A stretch of DNA of 64,000 nt from Oscheius sp. JU75 (taxonomy: Eukaryota; Nematoda; Chromadorea; Rhabditida; Rhabditidae), in contig JASJZC010000007.1 of the NCBI GenBank assembly GCA_037178855.1, positions 744,001 to 808,000 on the forward strand, written 5' to 3'. The notes under the pieces were generated by a model. The model saw only the letters and a list, made by a program, of their open reading frames with translations, ran no database searches and had not been told where the DNA came from. Position numbers and translations under genes: made by a program. Shown piece by piece: positions 49,801 to 60,942 of this stretch; positions within the stretch are counted from its first letter, which is position 1, and every line of letters begins with the position of its first letter.

Positions 49801-52800
49801 TCCCCTAACCTGCAATAAACAAGAAAAAACTTGCAGTTCGTCGCCTAGCCTAGAGTCTTATTACTCTCGGGGCAAACAATCTCCCACCCTAAATTTCATT
49901 TGCTTCCAAAATCGGAGCAGCTGGTTCGAAATTGTATTTTCTCCGGAAGAATCTGAAACGAGGCTAGCAGTTTTTCACAGACATTTTTCCGCTACAGCCT
50001 CACCAACATTTTTCTGCGCAAACAAGCCCAACCTTTTGAATATTCAGTGGAAAACAATTTGCAAATGAATATGTATCCGGCCTACCTCTGGTTGCGGGAT
50101 CTCGACGCTTTATTTTTTCTTCAGAATGACGTTTAGCAGACATTCTCGTCAAAATATGGCCCTATTTAGTCGGACTTGAAGTTTGTCCCGGAAGATGTCG
50201 ACAAGCGTTGATTGCGATTGAGACTGGAACATATACAGACAAGAGTCGTAGTTTTTAGACTCTGCAACACCGCTGCTTCTTCTCAAAAGTATTTAATATA
50301 ATAGAAAAGCAGGGGCTTCATTGTTTCTGGTTTTCTATGCAGTTTTGGTTCATCCTTTAACATTGAGCCTATAAATCGCCTTATTAGTATGGCGAGAAAA
50401 AGTTGTGTTTTGCCAAGTTTGTTGCGAAAAAGTGCCTAGACCCTTGCAATTGGCCACTTCTCATGTCCATTTGGACAGCAAAGAATCAGCTAAATAATTC
50501 AGTGCGATGTCCTTAATTAGGCATAAGAAAGGCTGGGAGCAAATGTCTCGGCGTCCCAGTTCTTCCGGACCTAATTCGAACCAGCATTGATCTTGGTTAT
50601 GTTCTTCTTAGGGACACTAATTACCCAGTCCGTTCACTTCTGGTCCAAAGATAACTCGCCATTCTCTCAAAAGGATTTCACGTTGACACGAGCTGCTTAA
50701 CCTTGTTAGCAAAGGGAAGACCGACTTTTGATCCCCCAGCCAACCCAACTGGTTTTCACTTTTACGAAACGAGAAAATATGACTCTTTTCAGTATAGGAC
50801 CACCGTGCACGCTTATTTATCGGTATTCATTGAAGTCTGCAGACAGATTTTTGAAACTTCAGATATTCAAAGAAGCTTGATTACCTATTTGAGCAAAAGA
50901 TCAAAGTAATTGGTTTTTCTGATTTAAAAAAAAGTTTTCGTGGGAAGAATCTAACTTTTCGTATGACCAATACTACCCACCCTTATTGTCTCGCAAACAG
51001 CACACACAAATATCTCTCCTTGGCGATTATTGAGTTTATAACCCGTACCATTTGGTCATCCATACAAAACGAAGCTGAGAGCGGTACGGGCGGAAGTTCT
51101 TCCTTTTGCTACATTTGTTGCGAAATACAACTTTTTCAGGGCTCCGGTCTATTCCTTTTCACATTTTGTCCCATATTTTTAATCATCCAGAGAAAGTTTT
51201 GGGTCGCTGTGTTATAAATTGAAATTTTTTTTAAATATAACATCTTCAAAAAGAGGCCGATTTCTCCTGTATTCGGTAGCCCAGGCTGGCGTTTGAAATC
51301 TACCTATCGGAATGAGCCCAAATTTTGGCTATATATTTAGTATCCACCCCATTTTTTGCGCGCAAAGTTTTAGACTGGTACAAACCACCCTTCTTTTCGG
51401 GGTTGCTTTTTTAATTATAACCACTACATCCTTGATTAGCAACCCCCATTAACTTTTGATCCTCTTGATTCTTCTGTTCCATTACCTGCAACTCAGAAAA
51501 CCCTAGTGAATAGGCTCTGATTCAAAAAGTTTTACTTGTCGTACTATTCAATCATTGCTCCTATTGACTCTCCATCATGTTGGTTGTTCGTCGAAAACGA
51601 TGATCTTCACACAAGGATTCCGTAACGAGCAATATTCGCCGGCGGTGGCGCTATTTTCCGCCGCCGGCCTAATTCAAACTACGGCCGGTATGAATGAGCG
51701 AAAGAAGAGCAAAGAGAGAGCAGGTGAGATACTGTTTTTGTTTTTCCATATTTGGACTGAAGGAACAGCTATAAGGCATTGTGTGGACTTAAAAATTCAT
51801 GATTCGGCAAAATGATTCATAGCTTGAGAAGATGAGCTTCCTTCTCTGCACGCATACGATTCTTTTTGTTTCTCATTCGGCTTTCTGAGAAAATTTTAAA
51901 TACAGCGAACAAAAACAGATAGAGATAAGTTGAAATAGAATGCTCTCAATGATAATCTCTTTAAATGCAACAAGTCGTACGAAAAAGTTTATTTTTGCTG
52001 TCTTTCTCCATTTCTCTCTTTGCAAAATAAGCTTCACTTTTGTGATCGAAGTTGACAGGCTGTGGATAAGGAACAATTTTGAGAAACAATCTGTGTTTTA
52101 AAACTGAACCTACACCGTGCACAATCGACAATGATGTCTTTCGGCTCCTATCATATCCATGATAAACATTTTACAAGAAACACACTCTCACTTTTTGCCA
52201 CGTTTCCACTCGGCTTAATAACGAATAGGAACAAGAAGTAGGGGGCTTTTGGTCGGGTTTTATAGTCAATCAAATGCGCGTTTTCTGGGTGCTCCAGCCG
52301 GGTTCACCCAGTGCGATGTGCTAAAATGTGGGTCTCGGGCTTTTTGTTCCAATTAGCCCGAAGTCTCGAATTTTGGTTTAGCTTTCCATCTCACGGGTTT
52401 TCTAACATCTTTATCGTTTTCCTATTATAAAGTGCATCTCAGGCGTGTCTCTATTTGATCATCATTCCTTTACGAGTGGCCGACCCCACCCTCGCTTTTC
52501 CCCCACATCCGAGAACTGAAATTGTTGCGTGAAGCTGAGACATTAGTCTTAGAGTCATTAAGCGCAGTGCTGAGAGTTTGTGACTGGGTCTTCCTCTGGA
52601 TTTTATTCGAGCCTCCTATTTCTACTTCTAGCATGAAGACTGTCAAATGATATCGCCCAGAATACTCTCTATTGTTGAGCTCTACGCAAAATATGGAGGT
52701 GAGCCATTGGACCTACTTTTAAAGTTCACTGTTCTAGGCTAGTGACGCGAAACAAAGGCATAAAAAATCGAAAGAAGTGTGTAGCAAACAAACTTTTCTG

Positions 52801-55800
52801 TATGCTCTTGAGTTGGTTTTGTTCAAACTTCTTGTAAAATGCCGTTATAATGTCAAAAAAGACCAGCTTACATCCAGCATCTAAAAAAAATAAAGAGTTC
52901 GTGATCTAGTCAGTGACTGTCTGTAAAAAAACCACAATTGTTACTGGATGAACAAATACTTTCCATGGAACTATATCTGTCTGCTACTGTATTTCTCCCC
53001 TTGTTCACGGAGAATGTTTGAACCCGTTATTGATTGGCTCTCTTTCTTCAGATCACAATGCGCTTCTACCATTTTATCACCTGCATCACTCGTCATCCAG
53101 CAGTCTAAGAATAGTATTGCAACGTGTCAATTTTGCCTTTCAACTCGAATGAACTGATTGAAGTTAGAGATCCTTGGGAACTAGAACTCGATGTTTATCA
53201 AAAGCCAAGGTACTGAAGAGTTTTGACCGGCTTGCTATTAGGAAAAGTCTAAGCTTTCTAAGTTTTAGACCTACCTGTCCACCGAATCCACTGTGATACA
53301 TCAGTTTTGCGCTCCCCTCTATTTTCTATCCTCCTAAAAAGTGCAATTCGGAGTGCTTTGCCTCCACCCCTCGCGTCAACTACTCACCCAGACTGGCCTT
53401 CTGGGTTTGATTCTTATTATGTCGTCTTACTCCCGCTCTGAATCCAATCATATGGCCGACTTCTTCCTCCTCTCTCTGCCGGCCAGTATTCTGATTATGC
53501 CATCGCTTATGATATGCCTCCGCCCCCGAGCCGCCCCGCCATTTCGCTTTCTTGGGGCCGATTTTGGAAGGAGGCGTCGCCCTACTCGAAAGTAGAGAGA
53601 ATGGCCTTCTCATCGCGATTTTTCCTCCTCTTCCTCCCCTTCTGATCCAGCTGAAATCAAGATGACCTTCTTCTACTCGGCGCGACCGAGCATGTCGCTC
53701 CCTCGCCGACTTACCATAGCCCCGTCGTCACAGTTGAGCGCCGGACAGCTAGGCTACGATATTCCGGTCATTCTGAATCGGGCTAGTGATGTCCAGGAAC
53801 TCTTTCGTCACGACTGGAACAGAAATGACAGTCTGAGAAGAGATTTGGAACGGCTTGAGATCTGTGCGGCCCCAGTCTCTCCGGTGTTCTCTATCAATGA
53901 CTCGAGGAGACCAAGTAGGCAGAAACTCATTTTAAGGAGGCCGACCATTTCTATACAAGAGGACGGGAAGATTATCATCGGTTAGTGTTCTAACGATTTC
54001 ATGCCAGAATTTTCTTTTTCTGTCTTTGTTCAATTTTTAAGTTTCCTTGATTTTTTTTTCTACATGTCAATGCAAGTAGACTTCCAACTCTTTTTCAAGT
54101 TTTAATCGCTTTCTACGATAGATTCATACTGGTTTCAAAAACTGGAGCACTAGAAGTTCGTTTGCATATATCATTCAAACGCTTACAAGGTTATTCAAAC
54201 CTGCTGGTACTAATGCATTTCTAATATTTCTCACCAGGTCTTTCAGTTCACTTTAGTCGTCCTCCAATTTTGTAGTGGTCATAGAAGTACATCCGAAGTA
54301 GCCACGTATTTGGAATGGACACGTCTTTATCTAAAGGCTTTTAAAAATGACCTGGAAAGACCTGCAAGTCTTCAAACACATGCGAGATATACCCCAGAAC
54401 AGTTTTTAATTGTATTCACCTGCTACAGTTTCTTTTGTGCTTTACGGAAAACTTTAAGGTTGTAGCTGTTTCTTCAAGTCCAGTAGGATCCAAGTTTCAA
54501 ACACTTTTGTTCTTGGAAGAACTATCACAAAATAAAATAACATACGTAGATCCTCGTCACTATTACCAGTTTGAACTGCTGATGTGCGTATTTTCACGCT
54601 CAACCCGTGTCCGTCTATTAGGTTTCCTGGTGCAAACCGGATTAGTGAGTCATGGAGACTAGTATCCCAGTTAGAGGACCACTAACGTACTACAAAAAGT
54701 CAACAGAACGTATCCAGCTTATTCTTAGATCCGTCTACCGAGCTCCGGAAGCCCGAAGACCGTCGGGAGTCTTCTTACACGCGACGGGCTAACAGCTCCC
54801 GTCGTCACAAAAAGGGTATAGCTCAAGAGAGAGTTTGTTTTGCCGTGCTATGGCTTTTTAGATGGAGAAATGGGACTACTTATAATCGGGGCAAACATTT
54901 TTAGCTTGCCGTCTGAAGTAAGGGGTGTCCTAGAGTAGAGATTATTTAAAAAATTACAGCTCTAATATACCCCCAATTTCAGATCATGTAACGGCCAGAT
55001 GGGAAGGAGTTCCGTTGAACTCACAATCGGCACTTCTGGATGGAGACGATGGGGCGACGGTGATTACGGACACGATAAAAGAGGATCAGGAGAGGGATGA
55101 ACCGAAAAGTTGTCCTCAACAGACTGTCAAGGTAGGCTTTTGCGTTTCTTAAATACAAAACAAGTTAAACAAAGCTTCCATAACTTTACTTATCAGATCG
55201 TGCAATTTTGTTGTAATAAAACCCATACCCTTTCCGTACCATCTCACTATCACTACTTGAGAATCTCAAATATCAGATCTTGATTGATCAAATACGGATT
55301 CTTTACAAGTTTGTGTAATACTCAAAACAGCGTAGTTCAAATATATTGCTAGGCAGTAGTGTCTAACATCATATGCCAACTTCCCACTTTTTCCACGTAC
55401 ACTTTCATAATAAGAGTCCTTCAATAATTGAGAGTCCTCAAGTCGTTCGCATCTTTTTATTCTTTTCAATGACCTGCTTTGTTTCCAAGGGCCATCATCA
55501 AACTCTGTGCCCATAGGTTTAGGATTTGTAGAGAGGGAGCCAGTTCGAGACCCATGCATCTTTTTCATTTCTTAAAAAGATGAGCCAGCGGCGACTCTGG
55601 CAAAAAATCCTGTTTGCATAATCTCACTGGCGGATTTGATGTTGTGAGTGGTGTAATGGGTTGAATCAAAATTTAGAGCGGGGGCTGGATGGAATCGGAA
55701 CATAGATGAAAGAAACAGACCACAGATAAATTGTCAATTTTGGCAAGCTCTTACTTTTAGTCAGTGTTGCGATTCAATTCCTACGACTTTTTCAATTCAC

Positions 55801-58800
55801 CACTCTCTCCAGTCGCCGAAAGCCATGTGTCTCCCTAGCCTCTGGGACCTTGGTGAAAAATTGAAAACTCGAAAATAGATGACCCGAGAACTATAAGTCA
55901 ATACGGGAATGCCGGGAGCATCCTTTCCACTATAAATGGGGCCCAATGTGTGTGACGTGGTTCAAACTCAAAATGGAACTCTCCCCGGGGAACGGAGCAC
56001 CAATGTTGCCGCCTTGTCGGTTGCAATTTTCGTATAAAAAACAAAGTTCAGGGGTCATTAGAAGCAGTAAGCTGAAAGATTACAAGAAAATACAAAGAGA
56101 CAGATACTCGGTACATAAGATTGTGATAAAAAGTTTAATCGCAAAGCATTATCTCTTCAGTATCTTCGAGACGGAGTAGCCTTCATCAAAAAGGTAACCA
56201 CTGTACCATTATCGAGAAAATGCAGCACGTGCGGCACGTGTGCTCTCAAACATATTTTCCCACAGTTTCTACGCACGAAATCTGGCACTTTTCTGTAGTT
56301 TTTTCTGTCGTTGCTTCCCACACACAAAATGCTTCATTTTTCAGTACATCAAAATCCTCACTCCTCACGTTATCTTGGTCGCTGTTCTGATAGGATATTT
56401 ATGTCTAGGAGCCTGGATTTTGATGCTGTTAGAAACGAGGACAGAACTTCTAGCCAGATCCAAGAAACTTGTTAGGTGAGAATCTTTCTTGGGTTCGAAC
56501 AAAAATCGCATTCAGGTTAACAAATATGATGTCAAATTTTACTTCGGATAGTTGGAGGATGCTGAACGAGGCTCAACATGGTGTACATACGGTGGACGAG
56601 AAACAGTGGGCTTCACAATTCCGGTGAGCACGATTGTATTTGTCTGTCTACCCATTTCTCTACTCGATCGATTGGAAAAGACGAAACTTGACAGGCTGAC
56701 ACAGATGCGATGGTGATGAGAGCAAACAGCAAAAAGAGCAGATAAAGAGATTAAAAAAATAAAATACAGAAAACTAATCGACCGACTCAGAGAAAAATAA
56801 AGATAAGTTGGACAGAAGAGCAAGAACAAACCAAAGCTTAATTTATCAGACAGAGAAACAGACAAAAGACAGCGTAAGGAAAACAAAAGTTTGGGGAAGT
56901 TTTGTAAACAGATTTTGCCAGGGAATGGATGCTCTCCGTTTCTGAAGTAGTCGACGACCGACGTCCAATCCGACGAGAGCTGCAAAAACCAGACGATCTC
57001 GGCAATATGCACAATAAGTGGACATTTCCAACAGCTCTTCTCTACGTCTTAACTGTGTTAACAACTTGCGGTATATTTGTAATTCACACTTTCGGATCTT
57101 TCCTCTCAGGTTACGGAGAAGTATCCGTAGATACCGACGTTGGAAAAGTGTTTGCAGTGGTCTTTGCCCTCGTTGGCATCCCACTTATGTTCATCACAGC
57201 TGCCGACATTGGAAAATTTCTCTCCGAAACTTTGCTCAAGTTTGTCAGCAATTGGAATCGAATGACCAGAAAAGTCAAGGCAAGTTATCGCTCTTTCTAT
57301 TCTTTGACTACTTTTAGTAGCGAACATTGAACATTTCTTGACATGACAGTTTTGTGATAAGTTCTATAGATATGCCTTGTGCCCGAGAGCAAAATATAGA
57401 AACAGAGAATGCAAACATTTTCGAAGGATCAAAAAGCTTAGCAAAATTGTTTCCGAGTAGCTATGAACACAATTAGTTAGAAACAATACCGTATTCCAGC
57501 CAACCTGTGCATCACACCGCGCAGTTTTGAAGCATTGCTTACAATCTGGTCGAAAGTGGTCACTATGTGAATTCAGAATTTTGTTCAATTGAAAACGGCT
57601 TGAAAATGTGTTTAATCAATTGAGCATGAGTAATGCCCATACGAAGGTCAAAAGAGATGGAGAAATTGAAAATAACGAGAGCAGTCTTCAAACCAATAGT
57701 ATCAATTATTCAGTAAACTTCGACGTCAAATATGCATTTAAGGTAGATTTTCTGAATCGATTAAACACAATTTTAAGACGAAAAAGTGGTTCAAACGCAT
57801 CAAAAAACAGGAAAAATGCTTTATTCATTCAGTACGCAATTTTGTCAAGTCGAACCGTGGTGCCTCCTTCCCTACTACCAAAAGTTTTTTCATCTTCTTA
57901 AGAAACTCGGAAACCTTTTTTCTTTGTACCTGTTATATGTTAAGCGGAAAAACAACTACAAACTTAGTGTACCACATTCTAACATCCTATGCTCGTTTAA
58001 AGTTATCAAACGATGCTTAAAAACGTTGTCTATATGCCCTATTGTCAGATTTGACCCATAGAAGTTCTTTCCATTAGTCTATATTCTTTTTCTGTTTACT
58101 TCACTTGTACTTTTCAGCAATTCATTTTCCGCAGCCGCCACGGTCGACGGAAATCGATGACCTCTGCCAATGGAAATACAGACACATTGGACATATTAGG
58201 CGTTGATGGAACAGAAGAAAAGCTATGGTTTCCAATTGGTGAGTCCCACACAAAACTAATTCCATCCCTTGGTTCTACTATCAAAGCATAATTTGTACAG
58301 TACCTACAGAGGACGAGACACAGATCAAATTCGCTATGGGTGAGAGGAAAGACCCCCTCATGTTAATGACCTCTATACGACCTCTATTGTTAGCAAGTCT
58401 TTCTATTGTAGAACCTGTCCTGTCCTTCTGAACACTCGAAACTAGCTCGTCAGAAATAACTAACTACAGTGTTTTTGTAAAAGTTTCAGACAACTGGGTT
58501 GATTTTCAGGTGCCTACGTTGCGTGTATTTGTCTGTATTGTTCAATGGGATCTGCTATGTTTATCAACTGGGAACGGTGAGTCTTTCTACTACCATAGTA
58601 TCGGTTGAAAATCTTTTTTTCTGCAATATAGGTTCTCGCAAAAATTCTTATACATAAATCAATTTAATTTCCAGAACCTGGTCTTTCATTCATGCCTTTC
58701 ACTTTGGCTTTAATTTAATCGTCACGGTTGGTCTAGGAGATATTGTTGTTAAAGACTACATTTTCTTATCCCTCATTGTCGCCTTCGTTATTGTTGGTAA

Positions 58801-60017
58801 GTCCGCTCTCTTTTCTACAATCCTGCCTCCATTACAGGTCTTTCCGTCGTAACCATGTGTGTCGACTTGGCTTCTACACATCTCAAAGCTTACTTCACTA
58901 GGATTCATTATTTTGGGCGAGCTAAACGGTAACAGATGCTGCACAGGGCGAAACAATTTTGGTTTCAGGTTTTTGGGTATGAGCGAGGAGCTAAAAGAAA
59001 TTGTGGCGTTGTTAGGAGCAATGAGGAGGAAGAAGGGTGGAAAGGTAGACAAAAGTGTGTTTTAACAAAACAGTGTTTTAGGTGACGTGGAACGATGTCC
59101 GAGACTTTTTGGACAACGAGCTACGAGATAGGCCTTTCGAACCCCATGAGCTTCTAATGAAATTACGGTTTATTGATGAGACGTCGTCTGGTGAGTAGTT
59201 GACAGCAAATACTGAGAAAAAAAGCTGACATAATATGGCGGAAACTGGTGTCTTTTGATCTAAGACAAGATTGTTCACGGAAATTTACTATAGTAGTATC
59301 ATTTTTCCTCACGGGTGACATATGATGTTGGCAGTTACTTAGCATCTTGTGATGCTTGCTTCGGTTAGGACACCTTTGCTCAATTCGGCAAGACATTGGC
59401 AGATGAAACTCGTAACACGAACACCTAGTATACTTAAACTGAAACGGAGCCTTTGGATATAATCAAACATAGCTCCATTCGCTCTTTACTGCTGAAAAGC
59501 TCAGACATGACATGACGGTTTGAACCTGCAAACCAGTCAATCTTCAGAACACTGTTTCGAAGAAATATCAGTCTTTGTTTGATTATTCTACGTTTTATTA
59601 GTTTTGTATCTCAAAGACTGCCCAAAACAACTATTACAATATGAGATTAACAAAAAGATGATTCCAATCCAGGTGAGTTGACCTCGTCTACGATATCAGC
59701 TCGTTCTCAAGCACTCTCGTACGGATCGTACGTTTCCATTCAATGCAAAGTTTTTCTTCTTCTTTTCTCTTTTTCACTCACAACTAACATTTTGACTTAT
59801 TTTCATGCTCTAAATCTACTCAGCTTAAGTTTTAATGCTTCTTTTTCTTCAGCTAACTCTATGAGTAAGAGTGACTTATGTCTCCCGTATGTAATCGATA
59901 ACTTTTGCAGGCATGTCGACTATCCGCCACAACTCTTTCCAGTCGGATTTCTTCCGCGAGTCTGAGTACATTCGCCGTGTCCAAGCTCTGCGTCCTGAGC
60001 AGCCAGCTTACCTATAA
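38139..60017 (+). CDS. unc-58: UNC-58-type two-pore-domain (K2P) channel
   Basis: The longest form joins 38139-38240, 38364-38468, 40374-40463 and 40699-40813 to a common body: 54983-55131, 56345-56475, 56516-56623, 56922-57070, 57110-57279, 58118-58238, 58301-58339, 58510-58576, 58675-58796, 58838-58928, 58969-59044, 59082-59190 and 59911-60017 (616 aa; body 479). All phases agree. Body layout: M1 (VILVAVLIGYLCLGAWILML), pore 1 with filter TCGYG, M2 (VFAVVFALVGIPLMF), M3 (ACICLYCSMGSAMFI), pore 2 with TVGLGD, M4, then a cytoplasmic tail ending RVQALRPEQPAYL. Two pores and four helices define K2P subunits, which work as dimers. The cysteine in filter 1 replaces the usual Ile/Val and is the known signature of C. 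elegans UNC-58, reported to make the channel sodium-permeable. The intron at 57071-57109 splits the first filter glycine codon. Intron 57280-58117 is GC-AG. Multiple alternative first exons are listed separately. Confidence 0.9.
40476..40493 (+). repeat. AG dinucleotide microsatellite
   Basis: An uninterrupted run of AG units just after the donor of the 40374-40463 exon. Confidence 0.8.
41250..41451 (+). CDS. Candidate alternative terminal exons of the unc-58 5' region
   Basis: Exon 41250-41331 accepts phase 1 (from 40813, giving a reading that starts REAHSVIPTFVPTFKDYG) and ends in phase 2. Exon 41391-41451 accepts phase 2 after ACAATAG and runs VNGEEAQISQKF to a TAA. Together they would end the N-terminus A transcript early as a soluble protein of about 180 residues with no channel body. 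The phase-2 exit does not fit the channel exon at 54983. This could be a short isoform or a separate small gene. No transcript evidence is visible. Confidence 0.35.
41559..41667 (+). CDS. unc-58: unc-58 alternative first exon B
   Basis: ATG directly after a GCTTCAG acceptor. It encodes 36 residues (MGLFLGYSEEYENRQRDLGK...MECPRCST) ending in phase 1 at G|GTAAGT. The phase fits the common channel exon. The tail contains a CPRC pair. Confidence 0.55.
41842..41927 (+). CDS. Orphan exon-like segment
   Basis: Between TCTTAG and CAG|GTAGGA an open frame reads LPLPPSFIPRDPANPEIEYH and ends HVTVRC. It enters in phase 0 and exits in phase 2, which does not fit the channel body. It may be part of an alternative transcript or chance. 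Confidence 0.2.
42530..42867 (-). pseudogene. Possible LINE gag-like fragment in an unc-58 intron
   Basis: A minus-strand open frame of about 110 codons without a clear ATG. It reads LEEQLRLTGRSRLIITGLPP, then an acidic/Gln stretch, then VTLTFSLDPRGVKEVF before a stop. The layout (coil end, basic xxLIITGLP, then a VxxTFxxxxxVKEVF strand) recalls the RNA-binding ORF1 proteins of non-LTR retrotransposons. There is no adjoining endonuclease or reverse transcriptase, so if the reading is right it is a fragment. It could also be an unrecognised minus-strand exon. Confidence 0.3.
43431..43638 (+). CDS. unc-58: unc-58 candidate alternative exon C
   Basis: It follows an AACAACAG acceptor and is open for 69 codons (ALSNIYHFPTPLFV..., then VDPLAAALAYKKRDEKRQNL). 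It ends in phase 1 at AACT|GTGAGT and fits the channel body. It has no in-frame ATG and enters in phase 0, so it would need an upstream phase-0 exon such as 40374-40463. Confidence 0.4.
45249..45534 (+). CDS. unc-58: unc-58 alternative first exon D
   Basis: ATG opens 95 codons: MLQSVSAHLMEERRPSLRVR, an Arg/Ser-rich stretch, then LLPPGTDPNFLSAP and a Pro-rich end (FNPLPIRLPTIRPRGR). It ends in phase 1 at G|GTAAGT. Composition is distinctly coding-like compared with its flanks. It encodes a soluble cytoplasmic N-terminus. Confidence 0.65.
48342..48519 (+). CDS. unc-58: unc-58 alternative first exon E
   Basis: ATG opens 59 codons (MFLRKFWNQWTLEENARRMT, then a Lys/Glu-rich run AELAELYPEYKDRLREDEK). 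It ends in phase 1 at G|GTAGGT. A TTTTCAG lies 19 bases upstream and may serve as a trans-splice acceptor. Confidence 0.65.
51600..51723 (+). CDS. unc-58: unc-58 alternative first exon F
   Basis: ATG opens 41 codons (MIFTQGFRNEQYSPAVALFS, ending MNERKKSKERA). It ends in phase 1 at G|GTGAGA. A later in-frame ATG at about 51690 would give an 11-residue version. It lies in a local GC-rich patch. Confidence 0.5.
52647..52698 (+). CDS. unc-58: unc-58 possible alternative first exon (short)
   Basis: ATG opens 17 codons (MISPRILSIVELYAKYG) and ends in phase 1 at G|GTGAGC. It fits by phase and donor, but it is short enough to occur by chance. Confidence 0.3.
53662..53980 (+). CDS. unc-58: unc-58 alternative first exon G (proximal)
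   Basis: ATG opens 106 codons: MTFFYSARPSMSLPRRLTIA, then a charged stretch (RHDWNRNDSLRRDLERLEIC) and an Arg/Ser-rich end (RPSRQKLILRRPTISIQEDG). It ends in phase 1 at ATCG|GTTAGT and is the exon closest to the common body. The same frame is open upstream back to 53596, reading through a Ser-rich stretch, so the true start could be further upstream. Confidence 0.65.
57280..58117 (+). other. unc-58: GC-AG intron in the unc-58 body
   Basis: The donor reads AAG|GCAAGT and the acceptor TTTTCAG|CAA. No GT donor nearby keeps frame. GCAAGT is the standard form of the minor GC donor class. The intron is 838 bases, between the M2-end exon and the M2-M3 loop exon. Confidence 0.75.
59673..59700 (+). 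CDS. unc-58: Possible cassette exon in the unc-58 tail
   Basis: After AATCCAG a phase-1 frame reads GELTSSTISA and could leave at a weak C|GTTCTC donor in phase 1, adding ten residues between the main tail exon (ending 59190) and the last exon. Skipping it also keeps frame and gives the simpler model. Confidence 0.25.
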
Positions 60018-60942
60018 AATATATCCCAATATCGCCATTCGCAGGTTGATCTTTGAGAATCTTTCTTCACTCAACTCCTTTCTTTGCAATATACCTTTAC
60101 TCCAAAGTATATGATTTCAAATTGAATTTGTGTCCCTTTTCAGTGTGTCAACATCATTCTCCTCTTTTTCCCCTACCGTTTATGTAATTGCTGTCCCCCC
60201 GTGTCTTGCCATATCCGTCTGAAAGGCGATGTGTCATAAATGATTTTGATGACGTCTTCTCTTCTCGGATTGTTTAAAAATTTTGGTTGTATTTCTTCGA
60301 CGCACAGACAGACAGGCATCCGTGCACTTTATTAGTAGAAACAAAAATATGAATTTCCAATCATTGGACTGTGGTAGACGAACTTGTAAGATAAAGGTTG
60401 GTGCTTATCAAAAATTGTAAGAAACAGCGTGTTTCCCAATAGAAGGACTTCTCCGATCTTTAGTGTAAGGGAGACATGGTATGGCAACTTGGCATGGCTT
60501 TACAGGTGCTCATGACGCATGGTCGACGGGGACTAGTTACTAATTATAATCCTACAGGCGGAAGAAGTGAGGAAAGAATATCGCTGGTGGCAGCGACAAA
60601 AATGTCCATGTTGCTAACTTTGATCGGTTCATAGAGCGGACCAAAGGAAAGCTGTAAACCACATAATAGCAAAAAAAAAATACAATGTCAAACAGTGGTC
60701 TAAGATCAGTCGTTTCGCTTTATTAGATGAAGCTGAACTCTCGAGTGTGCGGAAATGAAATTAGTCGAAATGATATTAAAACGATCAGCTTTCTCCCTGC
60801 TCATTGAGATCAAGTTAGCGCTTTCTAAATGACTTTATTGACAGCACTAGACAGAAATTGTGTAGCTTTTTGAGAAAAATGAAATAACGAATTCTGACAA
60901 TAAAATTTGATCGTGAAAAGTGATAAGGGTAACATTTCATCT
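60018..60942. other. unc-58 3' flank
   Basis: Probable 3' UTR and intergenic space between the convergent unc-58 and receptor genes. No further gene seen. Confidence 0.4.

Noticed and set aside
53341-53595. 84-codon plus-strand ORF before unc-58 first exon G
   Set aside because: No ATG at its stated start and no phase-compatible donor; noted only as open GC-rich sequence.
55266-55568. 100-codon minus-strand ORF with a real ATG inside an unc-58 intron
   Set aside because: No recognisable motif, hydrophobic segment or neighbouring exons; AT-rich composition typical of intron.
56539-57012. 157-codon minus-strand ORF
   Set aside because: Shadow of unc-58 exons and the intron between them; the plus-strand reading is clearly the K2P channel.
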